Shown: positions 1 to 11,000 of the stretch, piece by piece
How positions within the stretch are numbered: the first letter of the stretch is position 1
How the letters are laid out: every line of letters begins with the position of its first letter
Assembly: GCA_029721515.1 (NCBI GenBank)
Contig: CM056558.1
Coordinates: forward strand, 9,951,240-10,015,239
Source: Synanceia verrucosa
Taxonomy: Eukaryota; Chordata; Actinopteri; Perciformes; Synanceiidae
DNA: 64,000 bases
Direction of reading: 5' to 3'
Notes under the pieces: generated by a model
What the model was told of the DNA's origin: nothing
The model's database searches: none
What the model saw: the letters and a program-made list of their open reading frames with translations, nothing else
Made by a program: the position numbers and the translations under genes

Positions 1-112
1 GAAGTACCCCAATAAAGAATATATCACCACCTCACATCTGGCTGATGGAAGAACCGTAGCAATTGGACGACGCCTGCAAGGTCGAGAAGTGGTGCAGGAG
101 CCAGTACTGTGA
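1..112 (+). pseudogene. C-terminal tail of an LTR-retroelement reading frame
   Basis: The second reading frame is open from the window edge for 36 residues and stops at TGA 110-112. It ends in the residues REVVQEPVL. It lies just upstream of a second short frame, a polypurine tract and an LTR-like region, so it is probably the end of the last large gene of a retroelement that begins outside the window. I do not recognise the protein family. Confidence 0.3.
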
Positions 113-519
113 ATACTCAGACTGAGGCGACGGTCTGGTTTTGGGAAGAGCAAGCTGGAGAAATTGTTGAGTCGGGAGGAAAGAAGCCCCCTGAGTACAA
201 CAAGAGGATCCTGGACAGCATTCTCTCTGAGCAACCAGCCAGTAAACAACCCTCTAGTCTTCTTGCTATGCCCATACTCAGTCCACAACCAGTGCATAAT
301 GACAAGCTGTCCACTATGGGAGTTGTCAAGACCGATACTGGATTTGGTAGCATAGATGCGGCCATAAATGAAACCCTGAGACGCATGGATGATCGCCTGG
401 AGGAGACTACTGTGAGCACTTCAGAAAATACACCTGTCTCATCCCCAGAAGTTGACCTGGTCATCAGTATTCCTGACAATGACAGTGACCTGGATCCAGC
501 AACTGAAGAAACCGCCTGA
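109..519 (+). CDS. Short acidic 3'-terminal ORF of a retroelement
   Basis: An open frame of about 136 codons overlaps the previous frame's stop. It has no ATG at its listed 5' end (the first codon is GTG), so it is either spliced or expressed by frameshifting, or simply a remnant. The product is hydrophilic and rich in Ser, Thr, Glu and Asp towards its C terminus, with no membrane segment or recognisable domain. The stop is followed about 20 bases later by a purine run ending in AAGAAGGGGG, as expected for the polypurine tract before a 3' LTR. A retroviral accessory-type protein is possible, but this rests on position only. Confidence 0.3.
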   Translation: MNTQTEATVWFWEEQAGEIVESGGKKPPEYNKRILDSILSEQPASKQPSSLLAMPILSPQPVHNDKLSTMGVVKTDTGFGSIDAAINETLRRMDDRLEETTVSTSENTPVSSPEVDLVISIPDNDSDLDPATEETA

Positions 520-540
520 ACCGAATTGGCAGTGAGTGAT

Positions 541-1540
541 CTCAAGAAGGGGGTATCAAGAGAGTTGAGAATCCCTCAAAGCCAGCAACCACATGAAGCC
601 TGCCTCCAGCAATCATTATGCCTACAATTGGATGTTTTGAGACTGTTACATCTCCAGCCTTGAAGAAAGTAATCAGTCTGAGTAGCAGAGAAATAGGTAT
701 TTTCTGCTAGGCCTTAAAATGGATTAAATTTCAATGACACACAGGGAGCAGTATAAGCAGATATTAATGAATGATTAAAGCTACATTTGCTGTGTTATAT
801 GATTGTTATATGATTAAGGATGAGTTTGTTGTGACCAATAAAAAGGGAAGTTAGAATCACAAGATGATGAGTCATGGTCATGTGTTGTTTTTCAGCAGTT
901 AGACCATAGAAAGTACCAGAAACAGTAAATGGGACACACCTAAAAGATGAATAATGTAATGTCTGAAAATAGAAACTTAGAGGACTGCTATAAAAGATAT
1001 TGGGAAGTGCTATTATTCGTTATTCTTCCCTGGACGTCCTCTGAGCAAGTTGTGTTAATCTGCCAAACTGACAACTTTGGAGTTTAGGCCTGAAACTTGC
1101 TCATTTTGAAGGCAGAGTAGCAGAGAGAAATCAGAAGGACTCCTCTGGTATCTACAACTGTAAAAATAGAGACCACAACATCAACTTGTGGTTCCTATAG
1201 GTTGCTCTAGCCAATTAAATTAAACAAACCCTTGGGATTATTTTTATCCAAGTCTCTAAACTTTTTCCTAGCTTTGACCAAATGCACCGATCCATGAGAG
1301 GGGAGCTGCCGTGAACGGGCGTGGTTGGTATTTGAACTGAGCTCAGGCTACCTGGCTCGATGCTTTGCCAGAGCAAGCAGGGTGGACGTCCGGATGAAGG
1401 CAGTGAGAGGCTAGGCGAGTCTCCTCGACACCAGCTTAAATAATTTTCAGTATTTCTAATTTGAGTAATACCATTAGGCCTGAGAGTTTAGACCCTTTAA
1501 AGGGAGAGCTGGATGATATCTCCTGTAACAGGGGATATCT
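541..1540 (+). repeat. Probable polypurine tract and 3' LTR
   Basis: The tract CTCAAGAAGGGGG at 541-553 directly follows the last ORF. The next kilobase has LTR-like features. These are an AATAAA at about 838, a TATA-like CTATAAAAGATATT near 988, and a near-perfect short hairpin (GATATCTCCTGT with ACAGGGGATATC) at 1514-1539. No second LTR copy is in the window, so the ends and length cannot be confirmed and a TG...CA pair was not identified. Confidence 0.4.
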
Positions 1541-1878
1541 CGGGCTCCAACAAAATGCATGTCCAAAGTGACATGTTGAAAATGTCTTAAATGAAAAAAA
1601 TCATCTATGATGATTGTTTCTTTGAAATTAATATACAGTGACAACAGAAAAATTCAATATATTACTTTTGTTTGTTATTGAAATGTGAAATCTTGGGATT
1701 GTTTCACGGTGTCATTGTTTTTACAAGGTCATTTTTATTTTATTTGAATTTGACTTTACTATACTGAAAAGCTTATTTGGTAGCCTATGTCTACTTTATT
1801 TACTTTATGGTTAAACAAATCAAGTGCAAACTGGAAAAGCACTCAGAGAGTGCAAACCTCTGCCACAGCGGTTAAAGT

Positions 1879-2195
1879 TACCCCTGTCGCCAAGGAGGTT
1901 ATGATTTCACCGGGGCTTTTTTATTTGTATGTTTGTTTGCTGGTTTGCAAAGTAACTCAAAAAGTTGGGGATGGATTTTGACGAAATTTTCAGGGTTGGC
2001 CAGAAGCGGCCTAACTTAAAACCGATTAATTTTTGGTGCTGATCGGATCCGATCACCACCAAAAATTAATCGGTTTTAAGTTAGGCCCTGAAAATTTCGT
2101 CAAAATCCATCCCCAACTTTTTGAGTTATTTTGCAAACCAATATACATACATACAAACAAACCCCGGTAAAAACATAACCTCCTTGGCAGAGGTA
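1879..2195. mobile_element. Palindromic MITE, copy 1
   Basis: Two arms of about 150 bp are inverted copies of each other and meet near 2045. The outer ends read GCCAAGGAGGTTATG on the left and the reverse complement on the right. The inner arms share AAAATTAATCGGTTTTAAG. There is no coding capacity, which fits a non-autonomous DNA transposon. A second, more diverged copy is at 57095-57340. Confidence 0.75.
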
Positions 2196-2790
2196 AATAT
2201 AAACAAAAGTATATACACTAAATTATACAAATGTATTAATTGACCAATTTTACAGTTTTACTGCATTATCTTCCTGAAATCCACCTTGAAATCCTACCTC
2301 CTGTTGGGATCAGGATAATCCTGTTTGTTTGGATCAAAGTTATCCAGATCCTACTGAAATGTTTTGAACAACACAAACTTAAGGTTTGATCCAGATTCAA
2401 ACTAGGATTGGATTCCAATTTCAGAATCCTTCTTTCCCTTTTGAACAACCCATTTCCAAGATTTGTTCCAATCCGAAAACCAAAATCCGATCGGATTACC
2501 TTTGAACTGGCCCCAAAGAATTATAGTCCCAGTAATTTAAGCATCTAGGAGCCTTTGCTCAAAGTTACTCAGAGAAGGAAACAAGAAAACATGAATATGA
2601 GCAGAAAATTTGTTTTAAACAATGTAAACATTTTTTTGGAGGTTGGAGAACTGACTTTATATGCTGGGCAGATAATCCTTAATAGAGAAACCTCACAGCA
2701 CTAGCCAGAGCAATTCAAAAACACTGCTGTGCTAACTGTTTTCTATTGTTCACACTTTCATACTGAGTGTATTTCTGTGTCCTCATGCAG

Positions 2791-2945
2791 AAGTCCAACA
2801 AGATGGAGGAATCCTTCAGGCAGTGGCTTCAGAGGAAGCAAGAGCAGCAGCAGAGAGAGAGACAGCTGGTGGAGTTGAAGAGGCTCGAGGCGGACAGTGG
2901 TAACCTCCTACACAGCCGAGAGGAGTGTGAACGTGCCTTCAAACT
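2791..2945 (+). CDS. Penultimate exon of a coiled-coil protein gene
   Basis: The exon follows the acceptor TCCTCATGCAG at 2780-2790 and starts with codons for KSNKMEESFRQWLQRK. It ends with AAACT before the donor GTGGGT at 2946. The translation is dominated by Gln, Arg, Glu and Leu, with a repeated W-L-x-R-K-type motif, and it would form a long charged helix or coiled coil. Splicing to 3227 restores Leu-Trp across the junction. The sequence recalls CCDC181/CCDC34-type flagellar or microtubule coiled-coil proteins, but I cannot name the gene with confidence. Upstream exons must lie before 2700 or outside the window. Confidence 0.65.
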
Positions 2946-3226
2946 GTGGGTTCACTTTTATATTTTAATTCACTTCAACCGCCAAATAATTTTACAACTT
3001 CTCAAAGTATATAATATTGTTCTACATTATATATTGTTCTTCACTTGATGTGCTAACAAATTGTCTTTAAATATAGTTAGTCCATATTTACTTATTAATG
3101 TAACAAGTTAATTAAAGTTTATCAGTAGTCAGTTAATTAATAGTGTGAAAATTTGTGAAATGTTTTACTTTGCATGTGAAATTAACTTTTAACATCGTCT
3201 TCCCTCTGTCCTCTTCCCGTCTTCAG

Positions 3227-3398
3227 GTGGCTGAAGTGGAAATGGGCAGAGAAGCAGCTGGAGCAGCAAATGGCTCGAGAGCTCTCCCGCAGGTTGATAC
3301 TGGAGGACCGGCGTGCACAGAGCATAAGGGACTTGCTGTGTACTGTCACTGAAACTAGACCATTCAGATTCACCAAACAGGTGGCCTACCGCTTCTGA
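3227..3398 (+). CDS. Last exon of the coiled-coil protein gene
   Basis: The acceptor is a pyrimidine-rich tract ending in TCTTCAG at 3226. The first base completes a Leu codon begun in the previous exon. The frame then reads WLKWKWAEKQLEQQMAREL and continues to TGA at 3396-3398, ending VAYRF. It encodes 56 residues, highly charged and helical. A canonical AATAAA lies downstream at 3732-3737 and is a plausible polyadenylation signal. The gene points towards p3h2, so the two genes are convergent with about 1.5 kb between their stop codons. Confidence 0.65.
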
Positions 3399-4929
3399 AC
3401 CAAACAAATCCTCATCATAAACCATAGAATGGGCAGCACAAGTTTGTGAGAAAGTCTGATGAGTAGGGCTAGGACGATTCCCGCATCACCGTTTGTTTTG
3501 TTTTTGTGTTATTATTAATTATTTTTAATTATTTGCTAAATCAGATTTCAAAACCATAGTGAGCTCTTTGTGACTTTGTGTAGTGGCATTTCAATGGCGC
3601 TCGCCATAAATGATAGATTTACGTAGCTTGAATACAAGTGCTGAACCAGTTGTTACTCTGTCTTTTGACAGAGTGCTTGTTACATAGATATCACATGCAT
3701 ACCTTCTACTTTACAGCAGTTTACTTGAACAAATAAAACTGTAAAGGAATATCTATCTGCAATAAACCCCTTTGAGAGACATAAAAGAGACAAATCAGTT
3801 CCTTCATTGTAACAGATTGTGCTATTTGATACTAAACATAATTAAACAAAATACACCATTGATATAGGGAATTTTCGATTTTTAATAGGCATTTATACAT
3901 ACACTTTGGTGAGCTACAGCATTTCAGTATTAAATATCAGTGAAACAAAGGTGGCCAACCTCTTTAAATGACAGGATTAAGTTTCTGGTCAGCAGTTTGA
4001 ATCTATGTAGGAAAAAAGCCTCTCTTACACATTTTTTCCATTGGATTTTCAGTGCATGACTTTGCCTATCATCTGTGTCATCAGCACAAATATAAAGACA
4101 TAAAGATACATATAAGTATGTTCCTTGAAACAGGAACAATTGAAATCTTTTATGAAAATGTTCTCATATTAAATGCAGACAATAGCTGCCTATTATTAAA
4201 GACATAATAAATGTATAAAAGTATATCAGTGAACATGTATGCCCAGAGAGTGGGGGAGTGATTCATCATGTCGACAAGATGAAAAGTGGACAAAGCAGAC
4301 GACAGTTTCAGACTTGATACAGAGCGGGTGCATGATCATTAAAAATTCAGCATTTTAGAACATCTTCCTTAAACTCTTTGTATGAGTGCCATTAAAAAAC
4401 AAAATTAGAAAAACTGCACTGCATATGTTGACGATAATTATATAAACATTGTTGACTAATATTTTAAGTAATCAGTATCAGTACAATTTGTCAATTATTT
4501 ATGACCCACTGACCACAAAAATTATAATATCTGTGAATAGATTTTATAAATAAAACTAACTGGATCTGTTGCCAAGAACAGCTCAAACAAAAAAGTCTAT
4601 CGTTCTTCTCACTGGCTTCTTCACAGTAGTAAGATAACAGGTATGGTTAGTTTTACATGAAATAGTCCACTTACCAGGTACAACAACACAAAGTGATTTT
4701 TTTTTCTCTACAAGAAGTGGTCACGGAAGGAAAGACAAAGCAAAAGGTAAACTGAAGTAATTGTGTGTGGAGAAACATTGAAAAAAACATGACTGAGAAC
4801 ACAAAAAATACATTAATTTTGCACTTCAAACAGTACAAAAATATAAAAAGGTTTGATCCTAAGGTTGATTCAATAAATAGTTAAATATATAGAAGAATTT
4901 GATAGCAGAGGATTGGGTGAAGCTGTTTT
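3399..4929. other. Convergent 3' UTR region of two genes
   Basis: This stretch must hold the 3' UTR of the coiled-coil gene and that of p3h2. The poly(A) signal AATAAA at 3732 serves the plus-strand gene. I did not identify an unambiguous minus-strand signal. A short segment at about 3467 (GGGCTAGGACGATTCC) resembles a common fish MITE end. No other coding feature was seen. Confidence 0.4.
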
Positions 4930-5022
4930 CTACAGTTCATCCTTAGGGTTGATGTTGAGGCCTTGACTCCACACAGACTGTGTGTCCAGTGCCTGGATCA
5001 CCTCATCCGCCTGCAGTCTCTC
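4930..5022 (-). CDS. p3h2: p3h2 last exon with KDEL
   Basis: Read on the minus strand, the exon follows the acceptor TTCTCACCTAG and starts in phase 0 with ERLQADEVIQAL. It ends LNINPKDEL followed by TAG (plus-strand 4930-4932). KDEL is the classical signal for retrieval to the endoplasmic reticulum. The 30 coding residues match the expected C terminus of prolyl 3-hydroxylase 2. Confidence 0.93.
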   Translation of the reverse strand, partial: ERLQADEVIQALDTQSVWSQGLNINPKDEL

Positions 5023-8000
5023 CTAGGTGAGAAAAAGAATTACCTTCACCACCTCTGCCAGCCAAGAAAATTTCAGTTTACATCTGTGTTCTAGGGTTTA
5101 CATCTATATTGTCTTCCAAAATTACCAATGTGGATTTATCCAATATTATAGACCACCATGCTATGACACATAAATGTCCAATTTAACACCATGCTTATTT
5201 GTTTAGTATATTTTACAACTTCCAAAACTGGAACCAAATTAGGAGGAATCTAGAAGCAATGTGTAACAATTTAACTGAAAGATAGGTTTACCAGTTCTCT
5301 GAAGAGTGGGTCCAGGGTGAACCACAGAGCAACAGCACACCTCTGCCCACTGGTGACAGCCTTCACACCATGTGGATTTTCCCCTCCTGATGAGAAACCC
5401 ACCATTCTGCCACACATGGGCTTCACTGATGCCTGGAGATGATGGAGGAGAGGGGAGGCTAATAATAACCATTATCTGTAGGCTCAAGGCTTACTGTTTT
5501 ATTTACTCTCAGTTCACGTTAAAGCAGGTATTCATTGGACTTGAGGGTCCTAGAGTGTAATCCCAAGTCAGCATCAAAACAGATGACAATTTTCATGAAC
5601 ACTGTTGTTTATTTTGTCATGTGATTCAAATACAATGCCTCATATAACAAATAAATCACCACTTTTTAAATCAGAGTATAGCATGACGTCAATTAAACAT
5701 CTGGGATATTGATCTGGTCAGTTGAGTAGCAGAGGAGGTTGCAAAAAGTTTCAGCTGCCTTGGTGCACTATAGGGGTCAACAATGAGACAACTCCCCAAA
5801 TATTTTACAGGTCGAGGCCACTGTCTAACTATTTTTTTTTTTTAAATTTGGCTTGGGTAAGTGTCACTACTGGTAACATGAGGCAATATCTGGACCCTAC
5901 AGAGGTTGCATAGTCCAACTCCAGCAAGGCACACCAATGCGCGTCATTGCCAGAAGATTGGCTCGGTCTCACAGCATAGAGGAGATTGCAGAAGGCAGGC
6001 AGTTACTCTAGGAGACCTGGACAGAGCCATAGAAAGTCCTTAACCCATTAGCAGGACTGGTGCAAGGAGAAACAGGATGAGCATTGTCAGAGCCCTACAA
6101 AAATATTTTTTTTATATTGTTTGCAGATGATTCTAATATTTTTTTTAATCTGGTAAAAATGGCTATAAATTAGTATCAGAAATGAACATATAATTGTGTA
6201 AAGTCTACACCTGGCTCAAGGCAAACAAATTATCACTTAATATTAAGAAAAATTCATATATGATATGTACACCTAGAAATCAGCAAGCTCCATACACTCT
6301 TCCCAAGGTTCATATTCCCAATAACACTCTGAAAAGGGTTTCACTAACTAAATTTTAGGTATTCTTATTGATGAAACTCTCACTTGGAAAAATCATATCA
6401 CCTTTATTTTTAACAAAGTTGCAAAAAAATATTGCCGTTTTCAGCAGAATATGGCATCTGCTGACAAGAGAAATCCTTATTAATCTTTATTATACAATGA
6501 ACTATCCTTATATTTCATACGATAATGTTGTTTGGGCAAGTGCTTTTAAGAGCAACCTCAATGGTATTTTCATTCTGCAAAAATGTTTCATCAAAATGAT
6601 AACATGTTCCAACAGATTTTCGAGCTCTACTCCATTGTTTCAGTCGCTCCGTATTCTCGACATCTTTGATGTAAATATTCTACAGATTGACATGTTGCTC
6701 AGAATCCAATACTGACAGCTTGATGATGCTCTTCATCCCCCTGGACACTTTCATTTTATATGTATTAACTGTTGTTATGTGGAATTGGACACTTTCATAC
6801 AATTCTTTATGTCTTAACTGTTGTTATATGGAGCGATACTGTGTTTTTCATTGTTGTTACTCTGTACACATGGCATCGACAGCACGTCTGTCCATCCTGG
6901 AAGAGGGATCCCTCCTCTGTTGCTCTTCCTGAGTTTTTTTTTCTTTTTTAAGGATTTGTTTATTGAGCAGCAACAATACAGATATAAAGATTGAAAATGG
7001 GAAAAAAAAATCCCACATGAAACAGAAAATGCCCCCCAGTCCCCCAAGCTAAATAAAAAGACAAAGAGGAAAGGAAATAAAAGAGATAACAAAAAAGAAT
7101 AATAACTAGAAAACCGCAAGCGGTTATGAAGGGCCCTCGCAGTACGTTGTGGTCGGGCATCAGATTGGGACAGCGGTGCGAATGAGGGACAATGAACATC
7201 AAGCAATTCTGACAATATACTGTGTTATGGCCATTCGATGGTTCAATGCAGAAATCACGCCAAAATGAAAAGTTGAAACAAAATGGCAGACTTCCTGTTT
7301 GGAATAGACAATTGGTGCAAGAGACTTTTTTGTGCACCTGGTCAAGTTACATGTGTTTACCGATTTTTGTGTTTCAACTCCATAAATACTCCTATGGGGA
7401 GGGCTTTTTGAAAATTCCAAGGGGGCGCTATGGAGCTTTGGCGTTCGAATTCGCCAAAGTTGAGCGAGCCCTAGCAGCCACGCCCTTTGACCTAATTACG
7501 TGCAGAGCACAAATTTTGCTTAGCTAGGTCTGGAGATGAAGTGTAGCCAATTTCAAGTCGATCGGACGAAATCCCTAGGATGAGTTCGTTTTCATAAGAA
7601 AATCAAAAACCTCCTGTTTGGAGTAAACAATTGGTGCAAGAGAATTTTTTGTGCATCTGGTCAAGTTGCACATGTGTACTGATTTTCATGTTCCAATTCC
7701 ACAAATACCCCTATGGGGAGTGGTTTTTGAAAATTTCAAGGGGGTGCTATGGAGCCATTTTGATCGCTTATGGGCGTGGCCCCCATCAGATGTTAGAGAT
7801 CATCACTCTTGACCTATGTGTCAAATTTCATGATGATACGAGTTTATTAAAGCCATTAGAAAGCCAAAAATCGGAAGACACAGCGCCGCCACAGAGACGC
7901 CGTTAATCGTAGCCTCACGCCGTTCATAACGTTGTTTCACCAACTTGTTCTGGATGTTTTAGAAGTGGAATAAAGTTGAAGAAGTCAACTATGTTGTATC

Positions 8001-11000
8001 AGTACATGTAAACATAAAGGGAGGCGCTGTGGAAACATTTGGCCCCGCCCAGGGGCATGGCCAGCATCAGATGGTAGAGGACGCGAGCCTTGACTTGTGT
8101 ATCAATTTTCATGATGATACGACTTTATTAAAGCCGTACAATTTTCCAGTCGATCAGACAAAATCCCTCAGACGAGTTCATTTTCATCAAAAAAAATAAA
8201 AAATTCAATTTGGCTGACTTCCTGTTGGAATTTCAGCTTCCTGCCAAGAGACAATTTTGTTCATCGGGGTATGCTTAACACGTGTACCAATTTTCGTTGA
8301 GGTCTGACAAAGTTGGCGACTTTCTCAATGGAAATTTTTCAACTTTGTAGGGGGTGCTATTCAGCCATTTCGCAAGCACCGTGTGTGAGCCCCCCAAAAT
8401 ATCGAATTTCGGAGCGGGCCGCAGGAATGTGCAAACTGATACAACTTTTTAACGTTGGGAAATGGGAGAAATTTGGGAAAACAGATGTATAGGAACTGCA
8501 ATGTTTATTATTATTAGGGCCTGAGCGGATTTCAATAGGTCCCTTGCGGACCTGTTTCACAGTCCGCTCGGGCCCTAATAATTAACTATGCTTAATATGT
8601 ACCAATTTTCATTGAGGTCCAACAAAGTTGTTGACTTTCCCTATGGGAATTTTTCAACTTTGTAGGGGGCACTATTCAGCCATTTCACGTGCACCGTGTG
8701 CAAGTCCCCCAAAATATTGAATTCCAGGGCGGGCCGCAGGAATGTGAAAATTTATACAACTTTTTAACGTCGGGAAAGGGGCAAAATTTGGAAAATAATA
8801 AACATTAGGGTTTCAATAGGTCCCTTGCAGACCTTTCAGTCTGCTCTGGCCCTAATAAAAATATGCTCAGATATCAGACTCCTTGGGTGCAATATCTAGT
8901 GTGTTTATAATGGACAGCGAGGGGTGCCAATTTGTTTCAAATTTCCTCAGAGAGCCTTTGAGGGAAAATCTCAGCCTCTCCAACTTAGTGCTGAGCAGGA
9001 CTTCCTTGACCCAATCGACTGTAGAAAGGGAATAAGGCATGTTTACAGTTGAGGAAAATGCCTGGCCAGTAAAGTACAGAAAGCTATACAATGTTGTGCT
9101 TCACCTGAAAAAGCGTTGGTATGTGGTATACCAAAAAGAGTAGGGAGAGGATGAGGGTCGGCCGCAACATTGTTGGCCATGAGGAGGATATCAAATATTT
9201 TAGACCAAAAGTCTAAAATATCAGCTTTGGGCATGACCAAAACTTGCATAAGATCGGCAGGAGACTGGTTGCATCTATTACAGGTTGTCTGCAACATTTG
9301 GATAGAATTTTGACAATCTATGATGAGTGTAGTAGATGTGTATAAATTTGCATTGGATGAGACCATGTTGGGCACAGATAGAGGAATGTGTACTAACTCT
9401 AGAATGTTGACCCATTGGTCTTCTTCGAGATTTAGCCCTCGATCCTGTTTCCCCAATTTTTTGTTTGCTGTGGGAAGACCGAAGTAATAGAGTCCAAGGC
9501 CCTAACAATATGCAAAAAATTCCCTGGCCCGTCGCAACCGGGTAGACAAACTAGGCAATTGCTTCGGGCCCCCAGCTGAAAGGGGGGCCCACTGATAACG
9601 ACAGGGTATGAATTCAACAGCAATGACAACTTTGTGAGCGAAGTCCCCCCTTAATTCTATTACTGAAAAGTTCAATGACACTGTTGTCGAAATCCCCCTC
9701 GAAGGGGCCCCTTCACTATAGTTTGACAGCAGCAGCCAGGGTCTTTTGAATGCATTTCCTGAAGCCAAGGCCCACAAGCAGCAGTTGTAGACATTTTGCA
9801 CAACTGTCTCGTTGCGTAAGGAAGTTAGTTAGGGCCCGAGCGGATTGAAACCCTGCTGTTCATTATTATTATTATTGTTAGGGCTCGAGCGAACTGTGAA
9901 ACGTTGAAAAGTTGTGTAACTTTGCACATTCCTGCGGCCCGATCCGAAATTCGATATTTTGGGGGGCAAAGTTGAAAAAAATCCCATAGGGAAAGTTGAA
10001 AGGGTTAAGCATACCCAGACGACCAAAATTGTCTCTTAGCAGGAAGCTGAAATTCCAACAGGAAGTCGGCCATTTTGAATTTTTTATTTTCTGATGAAAA
10101 CGAACTCGTCCTGGGGATTACCTAGCTGAGCAAAAGTTGTGCTCTACGCATAATTAGGCCAAACTTTGGCGAATTCGCCGTTTCAATTTTTAAATTTAAA
10201 TTGTGAACGGCTCTCACGTTCACATAGTCGATCCTAGCCACTTCAAATTTCTACAGTATGACGAGGGCACGGCCCTGAACGTTCCGATATATTAATGTCT
10301 CGTAGCGCCCCCCAGTGGTAAAAGGAAGTGACCCGTTCTTACTTTTTACTTTTACCGATTTCACATACATACACTTCTAAAACATAAATAACAACTCGGT
10401 GAAGCTACAGTCAGAATGCTGTGAGGCTATGGCTAACAGCGCCCGTGTGGCGACGCGGCAATTTATACAATTTTTCCAGAAAATACGTTTGGCTTTTTCA
10501 CGACTTAAATAAAGTCATATCATCATGAAAATTGATACACAGGTCAAGGCTGGCGTCCTCTAACATCTGATGTGGTCCCCGTCCAGGGGCGTGGCAAAAT
10601 GCCTCCACAGCACCACCCTTTACGTTTACATGTTCTGATACGACATAGTTGACCCCATCAACTTCATTCCACTTCTAAAACATCCACAACACATTGGTGA
10701 AGCTACATTACGAACACCGTGAAGCTACAATAAACGGTGTCCGTATGGCAGCGCCGCGTCTTCCCATTTTTCGCCAAGAAAATACGTTTGGCTTTTTGAT
10801 GGCTTTAAAAAAGTCGTATCATCATCAAATTTGATACACAGGTCAAGGGTGACGACCTCTAACATCTGATAGGGGCCACGTTCATGAGCAGTCAAAATGG
10901 CTCCATTGCACCCCCTTGAAATTTTCAAAAACCCCTCCCCATAGGGGTTTTTATGGAGTTGGAACATGAAAATCGATACACGTGCAACTTGACCAGACAC

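Noticed and set aside
117..545. Minus-strand 142-codon ORF opposite the retroelement ORF
   Set aside because: Shadow frame on the opposite strand of the plus-strand ORF; no recognisable features, and the polypurine tract supports the plus strand.
6814..7337. Overlapping hydrophobic minus-strand ORFs
   Set aside because: They read Phe/Leu-rich text from a purine-rich plus strand, with no domain and no splice support.
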